From Amphibalanus amphitrite (lineage: Eukaryota; Arthropoda; Thecostraca; Balanomorpha; Balanidae), in contig NW_024881987.1 in assembly GCF_019059575.1 (NCBI RefSeq), positions 124,001 to 188,000 of the forward strand: a stretch of DNA of 64,000 nt, read 5' to 3'. Shown here in pieces: positions 11,591-22,759 of the stretch (position 1 is the first letter of the stretch; every line of letters starts with the position of its first letter). The notes beneath the pieces are model-generated. The model saw only the letters and a program-made list of their open reading frames with translations, made no database searches and was not told where the DNA came from. The position numbers and the translations under genes were made by a program.

Positions 11591-13489
11591 CCCTCACCGG
11601 ACCTCTTGGTTTTCCACGTACGTACGCGCCGGCCGAGGGGGGAGGTGGCTCGGTACGACCCCCCTCGCCGTTTCGCCCCTGATGGAGCTAGCAGAAAAAA
11701 CGAACGTGTGCGCCGTCACGAGACACAGCGACTGGTACCCGATTTTAAGGTCTCAGGTCAACCCATGGCCACTGAGGTCAGGTCAAATGACCCAATGCAC
11801 GGGTTCGCTTTTTATAATCAACTTCGCAAAGAACGGCCACGGCATCATCGTGTTCGCCTCACTCAGGCGCGTCGAATGGTTGTACCTACTTTTTGTTCGA
11901 AGGAGGTCAACTTGAGGTGTTAACCCTCGCCGGCACAGGCCATTTGGAGTCCTTCGACGGCACAAGGGGGGTTGGTAGACCCCCCCCCCTCGCGTTTGGC
12001 CCCTGATCGAGCTAGAGCTTCGCGGAAAAACCGAACGTGTTGCCCGTCACGAGAGGAAGCCGATGATACCCAATTTTAAGGTCCTAGGTCATCGGGTGAC
12101 CTTCCAGGTCAGGTCAATGACCCGAAAACCGGGAAAATCGGGACCTGTTAGAAAGTTGTAAAGTGTGGCTGCTATGTGGTTTTCCGGGGTGCTGATCACG
12201 AATATCGTGTTAGTTTTGATCAGAGATGATGTCTTTAAGCATTTAGACCAGGTCGGGTCAGGTCAGGTCAGGTCAACCGGTAGGGGCTGTGACGGGTATT
12301 CGTAATACGTGTCAACCGCCTCGGACAGCTTCGTAACATGTTACGAAGGCACCAAAACCACTTCGTAAATGTTCAAATGGTTGCTAAATTCGAATTCAGC
12401 TAAAAAAACTAGCCTAGAAACATGTAAAACTCGAAAAAGTGAACCGAGGTCACCCGAGGTCACCAAAGGTCAATGACCTGACCTGACCTTCAGGTGACCT
12501 TGACACCCACCCAATGCATGGAGCAACATCAAATCACATGTTTGAACGTTTGAAACCACGAAAAGCTTGCAAACGCGCGGCTAATGCGAGCCGACACGCG
12601 CCGAACCGCGATTTCGGCCAAACGTGGTCACAGAAAAGAGGTCACAGGTCAAAGATCATTGGGGTCAGGGTCATGAAATTTTCAGGGTTGGTGTAAAATT
12701 GATCAATGCGAGGGTACAGAAAGTTTCGTCGCGATCGGCCGCTTTTTACGCGAGTTATTCGCGAAAAACCTTAGGGGGGGGTTGCATCAACCCCCCCCTG
12801 TGCCGGCGAGGGTTAAGTGTTGACCTCGGGTCGAGGTCAGGTCAGAGTCCCTCAGGTCATGAAGCTGGTTGAAGGAGGTCATATCGCATATCATTCGATT
12901 CGACAGGCCTTCCTGAGTCCATTGGTGGCTTTCCTGACTCGCTAGCTCAATTTGATTTGGAGTATGACCCTAGTTATGTCATACATGACGTCACGAAAGG
13001 TCAACAATGCAAAAGTGAAGCATCGGACTTTCCAAGGAGTGCATGAAATCAAGATTCCCTGTGCTTGAGATAGCTTGAGATTGTTCCCGGAGCCAAAATA
13101 GCAGTTTTCATTTTTCCTAATTGACTTATGACGGTGAGGTCATGTGACCGACCTGACCTCTTGTGACATTTAGAAAAAAAATCAGAGATATACAAGTTGT
13201 GAGAACAAGTTGTGATAGGATACTACGTCCTGTAAGTTGCATCTCCATGTGATAGTTCCTCTGGCACTGAGGGCGTTCGTTACGAAGTTGCGACATCTGA
13301 TGACCGTGCATAGGTTCACTTATGACGTCATAGGTCAGTGACCTGACCTGACCTGAAAATGTGGTTGGTGTCACAAGATCTGACTTGAATCAAAGGTCAC
13401 GTATGCAAAGGTTCAGCTCTCTAGCGCTGGCGAGTTTGGAGCTATCACGAAAAAAAATATCGGGGGCGCTACCCCTCGGCCGGCGAGGG
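11591..13489. mobile_element. piggyBac-like MITE (TTAA family), outer of a nested pair
   Basis: Bounded by TTAA at 11587-11590 and 13490-13493. The left terminus CCCTCACCGG with GCGCCGGCCGAGGGG just inside pairs with the right terminus, which reads inward CCCTCGCCGGCCGAGGGG. It is interrupted by a second TTAA element at 11924-12812. The interior is dense in AGGTCA hexamers. No ORF is supported. Confidence 0.75.
11924..12812. mobile_element. piggyBac-like MITE nested inside another
   Basis: 889 bp with TTAA at 11920-11923 and 12813-12816. Terminal repeats are CCCTCGCCGGCACAGG and its near-complement CCTGTGCCGGCGAGGG. Same family as the host element, showing repeated use of TTAA targets inside older copies. 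Confidence 0.82.
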
Positions 13490-13493
13490 TTAA

Positions 13494-14296
13494 AAGTTTT
13501 AAACCAGCATTCTAACTAAGAAATATTTTGAAGTATGCTTGTGAATGTGACCTTTGACCTTAAGTGGCATTTTGAACCGTGTATGCAATTTGTCTAGGAC
13601 CAGACCTAACAACTATCCATAGTCTGTACATGTTGATTGCATATATCATTATCAATTGCCAAAATATTAAAGAAGGTCGCATCACACCCAACTCTGCCAT
13701 GACTGAGCATATTTCTAACAGCAGTGGCCGCCAGGAAAACCCACTGACGGATCCATAGGGTCATTTGAGGCAAAGCCCCACCCCTCGTGGCGCCCGAACT
13801 CTAGGAAAATTTGCGCTGTTTTTCGAGAATAAAACTACTTTACTTTAAAACTACTACTTTAATTAGGAACAGTATGTTTTAAACTGCACAGCAGTGCGTA
13901 ATGAATCGAAATCCGAAGAGTTTTTGGAATTTGGAGAAACTTTGTTGGGGGTATGCCCCTCGCAGTGTCCAAGACCGCCGTTCTGGATCCGCCAGTGGAA
14001 ATGCATCGCCATTCACATAGAAGCTTTTACCCGGTACCGTGTCGTGCATGTGCATGTCATCTTATACACACAGTCTATGATTGTCACCATAAGTATATTT
14101 TGTATTGTCGTTTGCATATTTTTCGAGACACATGGGTGTAATTTATTTGCTGGAACATATAATTTCAGTCAGATCTGTTAGCATAAACTATTAAAGACCC
14201 ATTCTACGGGAATGACATGTTTCAGACCAAATTGCAATAAGACCATTACGGGTAAGATTACATTACTTCCTATTAGAGCACAAGTGGCGATGACCT
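13494..14296. other. Gene-free interval
   Basis: AT-rich sequence without a convincing exon, repeat or TIR element; it lies 3' of the WAP-domain gene. Confidence 0.5.
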
Positions 14297-15662
14297 TTAG
14301 CAGGGAAGGTCAGTGCGGATGATTGCGGCGCTCTGAGAGCAGAACGTCTGCGTGTTGTTCTGGCAGAAGTAGGAGTCGGGTCCCGGGCTGCAGACCCGGT
14401 CCAGACACCCCGCCACTCCGTCGACCACGCGGCAGGTCGGGCCGGCTGGGCCGCAGGTCACGCTGTCGCAGGGGTTCGGGAACGCGGGCGCCGTGCAGCT
14501 GCTGCTGCCGGAGGCGCCGCGGCAGCAGAGCAGGCTCGACGGACAGTCGTTGTCGTAGGTGCACGGCTTCACGCTGTCGGCCGGCACCAGGCTGGCCGCC
14601 GGACAGAAGCCGGGCTTCGGCCGGGCCCTCGGCACGCAGGCCGAGGTGAACTGGCAGCCGGGGAAGGGCGTGCAGGCGGGCTGCGCGTCCGGCCGCCGCT
14701 GGGTCACACAGCGCGTGCCCGGCTGGCCGCAGAGGGCCAGCGCGCACGGGTCGTCGATGCAGACCGGCACCGGATAGCAGTGCTGGGTGGCGCACACCAC
14801 CTCCTGCAGCACACACACCTGGGTGCCGGCGCAGCGGATCGCCTGACAGCTCGGCGGCCTGGACGGCGGCGGCGGCTGCACGTCAACACACGCCGCTAAT
14901 GAAAAACACCACAGGCCCTTCCAGCATTTCCGCACCAGCTTACATTCCTGGCCGGTGGGGCACTTCTTCTTGCAGCTTGTCAAAGGCTCTGAAAAGAAAT
15001 GATAGTAGTGATTGCTTAGAAACACGAGTGAAATGTTTCTGTTCACTGCCAACTTCGCGCCTTATGCTATGCATAAGTGTAAAGCACGACTCCAGATGAT
15101 ATTAGACGTTCAAGCAAACTGCTATAATAGCTGGCTTTTGAAAATTGGAGACTGCTGTGCGTACAAGAGAACGAATAACACTAAAGGCCTATGGGCTTTT
15201 GTGTGCGCTGAACAGCGAAGCGCTGAAGTGGTATATATAATTTGATCGCCGAATTGATCGCAACCTCCTGACCGGATATAGGTGTGCAAAATATCAAGTC
15301 TGGAGACCGTGGTAACTGATAAGGTATAGGTTTGGTTCGAGTTTTGGATAATTTAAGCATAACAGTATTCCACTTTATAAGCCGTATCCGACATCATTTA
15401 GCCGAATACGCACCAAATAGTTGTCAGCTAATCCATCGTAAAAAAAAACACCTTCTACCTATCGCTCACGGCGTAATAAAGTCACGTAAGTACAACTATG
15501 TATATGCAGCAGTGCAACGAGTGCGCTGCATCAGGCATCTCTGTAGTTCGCCGAACAAACTGCAAGCGTTCATTTAGTCAGCTTACCGTGAGCCCGCAGT
15601 TCGGCGCAACAGAGCAACAGTAGCAGAGCCGCTGCGGCAGATCCCGACACAAGACGCCCCAT
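14297..15662 (-). CDS. Secreted cysteine-rich WAP-domain protein
   Basis: Two exons on the minus strand: 15662-15587, then 14988-14297, with GT/AG junctions and consistent phase, giving 255 residues ending in TAA. Exon 1 encodes a textbook signal peptide: MGRLVSG, then an Ala/Leu-rich core, with cleavage predicted after ...AELRA (about residue 24). The mature protein is extremely Cys-rich. An N-terminal segment with CKKKCPTGQEC, a short Pro-rich linker, Cys clusters resembling CxxxxCxxGxxC repeats, then one WAP four-disulfide core at about residues 152-190 (CPAASLVPADS, CTYDNDC, LLCC, SSSC), and a further Cys-rich tail. WAP proteins include protease inhibitors, antimicrobial crustins and shell-matrix perlwapins. 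Here the function is inferred only as an extracellular, disulfide-stabilised protein. The exact repeat family on either side of the WAP core is not recognised. Confidence 0.85.
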
Positions 15663-16704
15663 GTCAACTGATCGGAGACCGGTGGTAGACTAAGCCACGG
15701 ACAGCGGCTGCTCGCTCCCCCACAGCGTTCCACCCGACACAGGCTGGATGCCGGAGTGAGAGGCGTAAAGTCCCACCACACCCGCGCCAGTCGGCCTCTG
15801 GCTGTGCTCTGCAGACCACAGGGCACAGCACTACTGCGCTGAATGTCAGAAAACGGCCGCCCCGCACGTAATTAGACGGCCCGTGACCGTCAGAACCGTC
15901 AATATGACAGCTCATTGACAGCTCAACAAAACGAATGTCATGACGTTAAACTCCGACAAATCCCGTGCTACCCTATAAGCCAGCCTGTGCACGCCCCTGC
16001 CTGAACAGGTGACCCGGGTTCGAATGGGAACTGGGGGTGGGGAGGCACGTTGATCTTGACGCACGAGTCACTCACAACTGCCTCGGGGTGCCGCTCCCCA
16101 CTGGAATTCCCCAATAAGAAAGTATACGAACTTCTTCCCATACGAAGCTCACTATAGTTTCACAAAATGTAAAACAAAAAGAAAACAATCCGGCGAAGCC
16201 ATTCACCGAAAGTCGGATATCCGGGCACTTGACCTGACCTCAGACGTCACCGGTTGACTTGGCGCTTTGAATTAATTATCCCAGTCGCTGCGACTGGTAA
16301 CGGCGCACTGCACACGTCTTCTTCCGCGAGACTCTAGCTAAATTGGGGGTGACACGGCAAGGGAGCGGGTCCCACCAACTCCAGAAGACCGAACGATACG
16401 CGATATGACCTCAATTGAACGAATTCGTAACCTGAGTGGCTTTGACTTGATCTTGGCCTGAGGTTAACAAGCTAAGGCAACATCACAAAAAAACAGCATT
16501 TGACGCGTCTGAGCATGACAAACACGACGATACACAATTTGCCAACAATTTGCAGTTCTGCGGCTATTTTTTTGTTTTGCAAAGTTATTTACCAAAAGCC
16601 AATTGGCCCAGCTTCAGGGCTCTCCACCCGTATTATGTATTGAATATATTGTATATATCGGGTCGAGTTGAATATAGGTATATACCCGTACCTATAGGTA
16701 CAGG
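15663..16704. other. Upstream region with degenerate repeat remnants
   Basis: 5' flank of the WAP gene. A GGGTTCGAATGGG motif near 16017 resembles a tRNA B box, possibly an old SINE head. From about 16200 the sequence resembles the interior of the TTAA family (GACGCGTCTGAGCATGACAA, TGACCTGACCTC), probably an eroded copy later split by the hAT-type element at 16705. Confidence 0.4.
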
Positions 16705-17343
16705 CAGTGGTTTCCGCATGCGATAGGATGAGCGGTAAAGGATGAACAATAATTATCGTTGTTAAGTAAATCGGTTATCGTTATCATTTATCGCTAAATT
16801 TTCAAAATTATCGCTTATCCACTTATCGCAAGTTACAAAAATTATGAACGATAAACGATAAAATGTAAAACGGGATGATGGAAAAATGGAAGACGATCGA
16901 CAGTGTATGCCGCGCGACAGTATGTGCGACAGATGCTGAGCTTCAGACTAAAATGTGTTTTTTTTTTTGTCCTTTTTCTTTACTTGTACCTATGATCCAG
17001 TATTGAGTAGATAGATACTGCAAATAAACTTTAAGTACACCTATTTAAGCTGTATTTGCTATCGCTTTTGTTATCGCTGTTAAAAAAAAACAATTATCGT
17101 TATCGTTTTATCGTTTATCGTTTCGTTATCGCTATAAGAAAACAATTATCTTTATCGTTTTATCGTTTATCGTTTCGTTATCGCTGTTAAAAAAACAATT
17201 ATCGTTATCGTTTTATCGTTTTATCGCTATCGCTGTTAATTTTTTGAAAAAAAATATCGTTTATCGTTTATCGTTATCGCAAACCTTTCTTATCGTTTCA
17301 TCATTATCGCAGGTCTGAAAATTAGTTATCGCGGAAAGCACTG
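16705..17343. mobile_element. hAT-type MITE made of ATCGTT-rich arms
   Basis: 639 bp starting CAGTGGTTTCCGC and ending GCGGAAAGCACTG. The flanking octamers GGTACAGG (16697-16704) and GGTATAGG (17344-17351) differ at one base, as expected of an 8-bp hAT duplication. The interior is largely tandem TTATCG/ATCGTT with A/T runs on both strands, so the whole element can fold back. No ORF. Confidence 0.7.
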
Positions 17344-17492
17344 GGTATAGGTACCTACTATAAATTGAATTCGGAGCAGCAACTCAGGGGTCGCCGGTTG
17401 ACCACGTCCATTTTTTCCGCGAAGCTCTAGCTCAATAAGAGGCAAAACGGCATGGCGTCTGCCATTATTTACCCTCTCCCGTTGGCCGGGTG

Positions 17493-19684
17493 GGGGAGAG
17501 TGGGGTAATTTGGCCGGTGGTGTAAATTGGCCGCCCCCACCTGTACGATGTCTTATAAAAGTGAGTGAAATAACTCTAGTCTCTATTCATTTGTCATGGG
17601 TAGAAATAACTGGAGGACAAATGTCAAAACTTTGCCCCTCGTAGTTTTATTCAAAATTAATAAAACGTTAATTTCATTAGAAAATGGTAACTTTTACTTC
17701 TGTTTACAAAGTTGTATAACATGTAGGGGAAGCGGGGGGAGCACCGCCACCTTACGAGTAAGCATTCCTGCTCACCGAGCTGATATGCGTAGTAAAAACG
17801 AAGCTCTTTTGCATTCATGTGAAAGTAGGAATGTTTTCCTACATGTTGGCATAGTTTTCAAGCGCTCCATTATAAATTTCGCTACTTTACAGACGTCGAA
17901 AACAAGTCCTGCATTTTTCGTCCTCCAAAAAAATGTGCGGGTAGCACCGCCACTGATGGCGATGTTATCCACAGATCGGCCTTACGGTGACAGCCACCCT
18001 TGGAAGCGTTACTGCTGTCTGAAATAGTAACTCAAACTCATATAAGACACACAAGAAGAGACACACAAGTTAGTTTGTCACAGATCAGACTGTTTGTTGC
18101 GGACAATATGCATACAAAACATGACAAATTCAGTAAATTCACGTTTATTTCGAAACATCCAGTGAAGTCAAACGTGAGGTTAAAAAACAGACGACGTTTG
18201 CGGCCTAACTAAAGCTCTTCTCCGAGCTGAGTGAATCATCATTGCGGCTTTATCCATTTTGCCACCCCTTGGGGTAGCACCGCCGAGCATGGCGGTGTTA
18301 CCCCACTCACAGTCATGGACCGACAACGCCCCGACAGCAAAACAAGCCGGGACGCGATTCTTCTGTAATTCCTTTCTCAACAAAGAGCACTTCATGCCCT
18401 CAAATTTAACGTAAAAATCAAGGCATTTTGACTTGAAATGACCACTTACTTGCTGCTCAAACATGCCAAATGATTACAACGATGGTTTGAAATTCACAAA
18501 ATGGGCAATTGCGATCTTAAAATCAAATAAATCTTAGCGAAACCTACCTCACGCGGCGTCCCGTTTCCGTTCGGACACCGAAATGGCGAGTGTTTACATT
18601 TACAATTCAGAGTTTTGCCGATAGAGAGGATGGCGGTGTTTCCCACATGGCGGTGCTACCCCCGCTTCCCCTAGTATTTGGGCTAAAAACGAATTCAGAC
18701 ATTATAGCGCCATTCTTGGGGGGTGTTCAACGGTTCCAAGAGCAATTTCATCTAATTCCGTATAGCCATGCTGACTTTATACACAAAAATTTTCAGAATG
18801 GCAATATGGGGTAATTTGGCCGGGACTAGCGGGGCAACTTGGCCGGTGCGCTCATGGTCACTATGCTGGGACGGCCGAGTTTTCATGGTCAATTGTACCA
18901 TAAATGACATGATTCATGACCAACTTTGACTACTTTGATGACTTACTTCCGATTGGTCACCTGTAAGAGCATGTGACGTCATCAAAGGTTACCAAACGTT
19001 TTTTGCTAATAAATTCTTACATAAAAATGGTACAGCCGCACAAATGGTCTCATTCTGTTCAGCTCACCAAGGCGCATCGAATGATATGCATGATGACCTT
19101 GAAATCACGTGACCTTGAGGTCAAGCGATCTGAGGTAACGTGACTTGAGGTCAACCTTTGACCTTGACTTCTCGAGGTCAACACATATATGTTTGGATGC
19201 GGAATGACGAGAGAATTACGATGGTACTCGAAGTTTTGGCCTAGCTTGATTACTTCAAAAGTTATTCGTCTAAAAAAACTGTCTACGCATCTAGAGCCGC
19301 TAATTTGGCTATTTTGACCCCTGTGACCCCATGAGTCAACCTCCAAAATGTGGTAAATGCGTCAAAGGACACACGTCATTGCTGAATCTGAAGCTGACTC
19401 GCAATATAACAGAAAATCCCGACCGTACCTAAACTAACACCGGCCAAATTGCCCCACACCCCCGGCCAAATAACCCTGCTAGTGGGGCAATTTGGCCGCC
19501 TTGCAGACCTTTGTAATGCGTCACAATTTCAATATAAGTAATTACTCTATCATTTCAAGTTCACTGTCCAGTAAAGTAAAATGAATGCGACACCTGCCAG
19601 CGTTGAGAAAATGCAGAAATGTGTCGTCAATTCTAAGTTACATCGGTTTCTAAAAAAAAACGGCCAAATTACCCCACTCTCCCC
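17493..19684. mobile_element. Inverted-repeat element with GGGGTAATTTGGCC termini
   Basis: The ends GGGGAGAGTGGGGTAATTTG at 17493 and its complement ending at 19684 form a TIR of over 20 bp. Extra copies of GGGGTAATTTGGCC or its complement occur at about 18810, 18835, 19443, 19470 and 19490. Another element (17724-18673) is inserted, and about 18890-19340 is TTAA-family-like sequence with AGGTCA hexamers. No transposase and no clear target duplication. Confidence 0.6.
17724..18673. mobile_element. Nested MITE with TAGGGGAAGCGGGGG termini
   Basis: The left end TAGGGGAAGCGGGGGGAGC pairs with CTACCCCCGCTTCCCCTA at the right. The motif GGTAGCACCGCCA...TGGCGGTGTTACCCC recurs inside at 17940, 18270 and 18630, giving several internal hairpins. 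Lies wholly inside the 17493-19684 element. Confidence 0.65.
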
Positions 19685-20095
19685 AGTCGCCTATGCAGAA
19701 AACTGATAGGTACGGCGAGGCTTAACAACATTTCCGATAAGTTCACATACCTACTGGAGAGCGCCCCAGGCCCAGAGACCGATCATTGAACTCCATCCTT
19801 GGCGGGACAGCCTGCAGTCAGGGCTGGAGAATAATAATGTTTCACGTCCTGTTCTTCACCGCACCACAGCCGTTGACCCAGGGCATATTTTAACATACTG
19901 ACTGCGTCCCATTTTGGGACGCAGCCCCCTGCCTTTGGGACGTAGCCCTCGCGAAATTTGGACCACTGCGTCCCACACTGAAATGTCACGGTTTCAGCGG
20001 AAAAGTGCAAGCAAAAATATTTAGCATGCCTCGGTCTTTTACTATGCAACAGATGTTGCCTTTCTGATTGCTTTGTGCCCTGATTTACTATGCAC
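19685..20095. other. Gene-free interval
   Basis: No supported exon or element; one imperfect short direct repeat (GGGACGCAGCC/GGGACGTAGCC) near 19916-19947. Confidence 0.4.
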
Positions 20096-20552
20096 CTAAA
20101 GGAAACAGTTCACTTTCCTGAAATTAGTACCTATTTTGCTATTGATTTATGATTTTTTATGCTCAAAATGATCATGAAAGAAAGTAAAACCTTTTTGTAA
20201 AAACAATTATTTTCTATATTTTAATATAGGACGAACTATATTCTATGTAAAATAATGTTTGAGGCGGAAGCTTATTACGCGTTGACCATGGTCAATCATA
20301 TCGCGTAATTCAAACCTACGCATACTGCATTGGCTGTAAGCAGCATGCTGATTGGCTGACGATGACGTGGCTGCATTCCTGTGCAAGGCACGCATTCCTC
20401 TGCAAGGCACTCTTTTCGGAACGAGAAATGGAATATCTTCGTCTAGGGTGATCGTTGAGCCATAAAAGCTCCTGATTTGTGCTAGTCTCAGCTCAAGCTA
20501 CGAAACTGCTATTCCAGTTCAAAACCCCATGTTAAAAGTGAACTATTTCCTA
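20096..20552. mobile_element. MITE, family AAAGGAAAYAGTTCACTTT (copy 1)
   Basis: Termini CTAAAGGAAACAGTTCAC and GTGAACTATTTCCTAAG are inverted repeats. The interior is clearly homologous to 62019-62560: shared blocks include CAAAATGATCA, TATTTTCTATATTTT and TAGGGTGATCGTTGAGCC near 20445. The central part differs between copies. Confidence 0.75.
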
Positions 20553-20559
20553 AGTACAT

Positions 20560-20880
20560 ACATGCGCTCTCCAGTCCTTGTGCCCTGCCCTATCCTAGGG
20601 TCGTACACCTTGTTATGTCCTGCCCTACTATACCCCTAGGATATGTGACCTGCCCAGTGCCCTGTCCTAAGGTCTTGTACCTTGCCCTGCCCTTCCTTCA
20701 GGCCCTGCGCCCTGCTCTGCATTCAGGCCCTGTGACCCTCTCTGCCCTGCCCAGTTCCCTCAAACCCGATACCTTGTTGTCTTCCCGCCGTTCGGTGCTG
20801 CTGCCGGTTCGGTGCTGGGCCCGGATTTCGGGAAAATTGTGCATGTCTAGTCCTGTTCCTTGCCCTGCCCTCAGATCCAA
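20560..20880. repeat. Degenerate CCTGCCCT-rich minisatellite
   Basis: Irregular repetition of CCTGCCCT/CCCTGTCC/CCTTGCCCTGCCC over about 320 bp. The units are too diverged for a fixed period. Confidence 0.55.
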
Positions 20881-21369
20881 TAATACTTATATTGATTTAA
20901 AAAATCAAATATAAGACTTTAGCTAAAGTTGGAGAAGATTATCCCTGGACCTGGGCGGAACCCAGGGAGGCGAGGCGAGTTATCACAAGCAGCATAAGTG
21001 TCACCTTTAATCCCCTACGCTCCCCCTCCCCTGTGGCACCATCCGCCGCCCACCACCCATTCATGATTCACATTCGCGTAGTCGCCGTGCTGGACCTGTC
21101 GGAGCCGAGGCAGACATGCGAGCCTGGATAGGCTGACCCGGGCGGAAAATCGGCGCCCGCCCTTCCGGGGATTCCCGGCCATTGAAACCAAGGCCGTATA
21201 AGAGAGGTGGAATCATCCCGCGATTTCCAATGGACCGGTCGCTAAGCATTAGCGTGACGTCACTGGTGGAGACCGGGCGGCGCCCGGCTCCAAGCTGTAC
21301 GTCGGGTACATTTGGCACCGTATAGTTGTTATTACTGAACGACGAACGTAACGACAACTAATGACTCTT

Positions 21370-22601
21370 AATAACTTTTTTACTCACCTAAAGCCGATTT
21401 CCTTGCCGGTACATTGCCGACCCGAGCCCCAGGTTGACAATCATGGGATATGGGTCGGATGGGCGACCTGTTGTTGTTGTCAGTTGTAGTCCCTCCGCTC
21501 AGTCGAGCGTAGCCGAGCGGCTCTGGAGGGACCTGGCAGCGGCCGCCAGGGCCGCCACCAAGTCGTCGTCCCACAGGTCCCTCAGATGTGGGTGTATAGT
21601 CCCCAGTACGCGCATGCGGGTTCCCATCAGGGCCGGGCAGCGCGCCAGGACATGTCTCGGTGTGTCCGCCTCTTCTTTGCAGATGGGGCATCGCGCCGCC
21701 GGGCACCTGTGGCTACTGCATTGTTCGCAGCGCCCGCCAGGGTTTCTTCCAATCCTGTGTAGGTATTGTGCCGACGCCGACCAGTGACCGGCTCGTAACT
21801 GGTGGACATCGGCCGCCCTCGTTCGGTTCAGGCCGGCCACCGGCGGAGGGGAGCGCGAACCCATGAGGTCCCGGTACCATCCCTCGGGCCACCTCGCCGT
21901 CGCTCGCGCCCGCGCCGATCTTGCCGCTGCTCGGTGGACCGTTTGAACGTCCAGTGGGGATGACTCCTGCGGCAGCTGTGCCGCCTCCTTAGCCAGGATG
22001 TCCGCGCGTTCGTTTCCCTCCAGCCCGCAGTGGGAGGGAACCCACTGCAGATGGGCCCGGCGGCCCCGCTCCGCCACCGTAAGCAGGGCCTGCCATATTG
22101 TGGCACCAGCCGTGATTGCTGGGCCGCCGGTCCCGCGCGTAGGGCCGACAGAGCCGACTGGCTGTCAGTGCACAGCATCACCGGGTCGCCCGGGTCCTCC
22201 TCTGGGTGGTCCATCAGCCAGCTCAGCGCCGTGGCCAGAGCCACCATCTCGGCCCGGTAGCTGGAACACAGCCGGCCCGCCGGAGCTCGCAGTTCCTGCT
22301 CCTCTCCTCCCGGGCGAACCACCAGCGCGCCAGCACCTCCATTGTCCACTCCGCCCTCTGCCGAGCCATCCGTCCAAATCCAGGTCGCGCACTGTGTTAG
22401 GCCTCCCAGGCACCTCTCCGCCACCCGTCTTCTGTCCGCTGCCGACGCGCCCAGCGGCAGTTCGCCGACATCTATAGGGCCAGCGAGACACCAGCCGCGC
22501 CCATCCACGGCGGGGGGCGGCGGGAGATCATGTGCTCGATGGGGCCCGCAACACCGGCCGCCGTCCAGACTTCCCGGCCCAGAGAGCGCCATCCCCGCCA
22601 T
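21370..22601 (-). pseudogene. Decayed non-LTR retrotransposon 3' part: RNase H plus Cys/His tail
   Basis: Two overlapping minus-strand frames together read as the end of an ORF2. The first frame has the RNase H motifs WTDGS, CSSYRAEMVAL and CTDSQSAL. A frameshift near 22080-22150 moves the rest, WVPSHCGLEGNERADILA, into the next frame, which runs to the stop at 21499. RNase H is followed by LRAGHWSASAQYLHRIG and a Cys/His cluster (CEQCSSHRC, CPICKEE, HVLARCP), as at the C terminus of R1/I-group ORF2 proteins. The reverse-transcriptase part is absent, so the copy is 5'-truncated and frameshifted. GC content is much higher than in the flanks. The 3' UTR probably continues to about 21000. Confidence 0.78.
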
Positions 22602-22606
22602 CCCAT

Positions 22607-22673
22607 ATCGCCTGAAGAGTACCGGGGGATCATGATGATGATGATGATGATCCCCCGGTACTCTTCAGGCGAT
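22607..22673. repeat. 67-bp palindrome with ATG-repeat loop
   Basis: Perfect 27-bp arms beginning ATCGCCTGAAGAGTACCGGG and its complement enclose an (ATG)n stretch. It sits exactly at the truncated end of the RNase H pseudogene. Confidence 0.85.
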
Positions 22674-22759
22674 GGGCGACCTCGCGACGGGAGGAGGAAC
22701 GATTGCAATTGTTGTGTTCCGCACCGCCGATTGCATTCTCTATCTGCACCCGGGGGAGG

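Noticed and set aside
14310-14816. Alternative-frame ORFs over the WAP gene
   Set aside because: GC-rich shadow frames. The spliced frame has the signal peptide, WAP motif and correct junctions.
15990-16060. tRNA gene
   Set aside because: GGTTCGAATGGG resembles a B box, but no matching A box or cloverleaf stems could be drawn.
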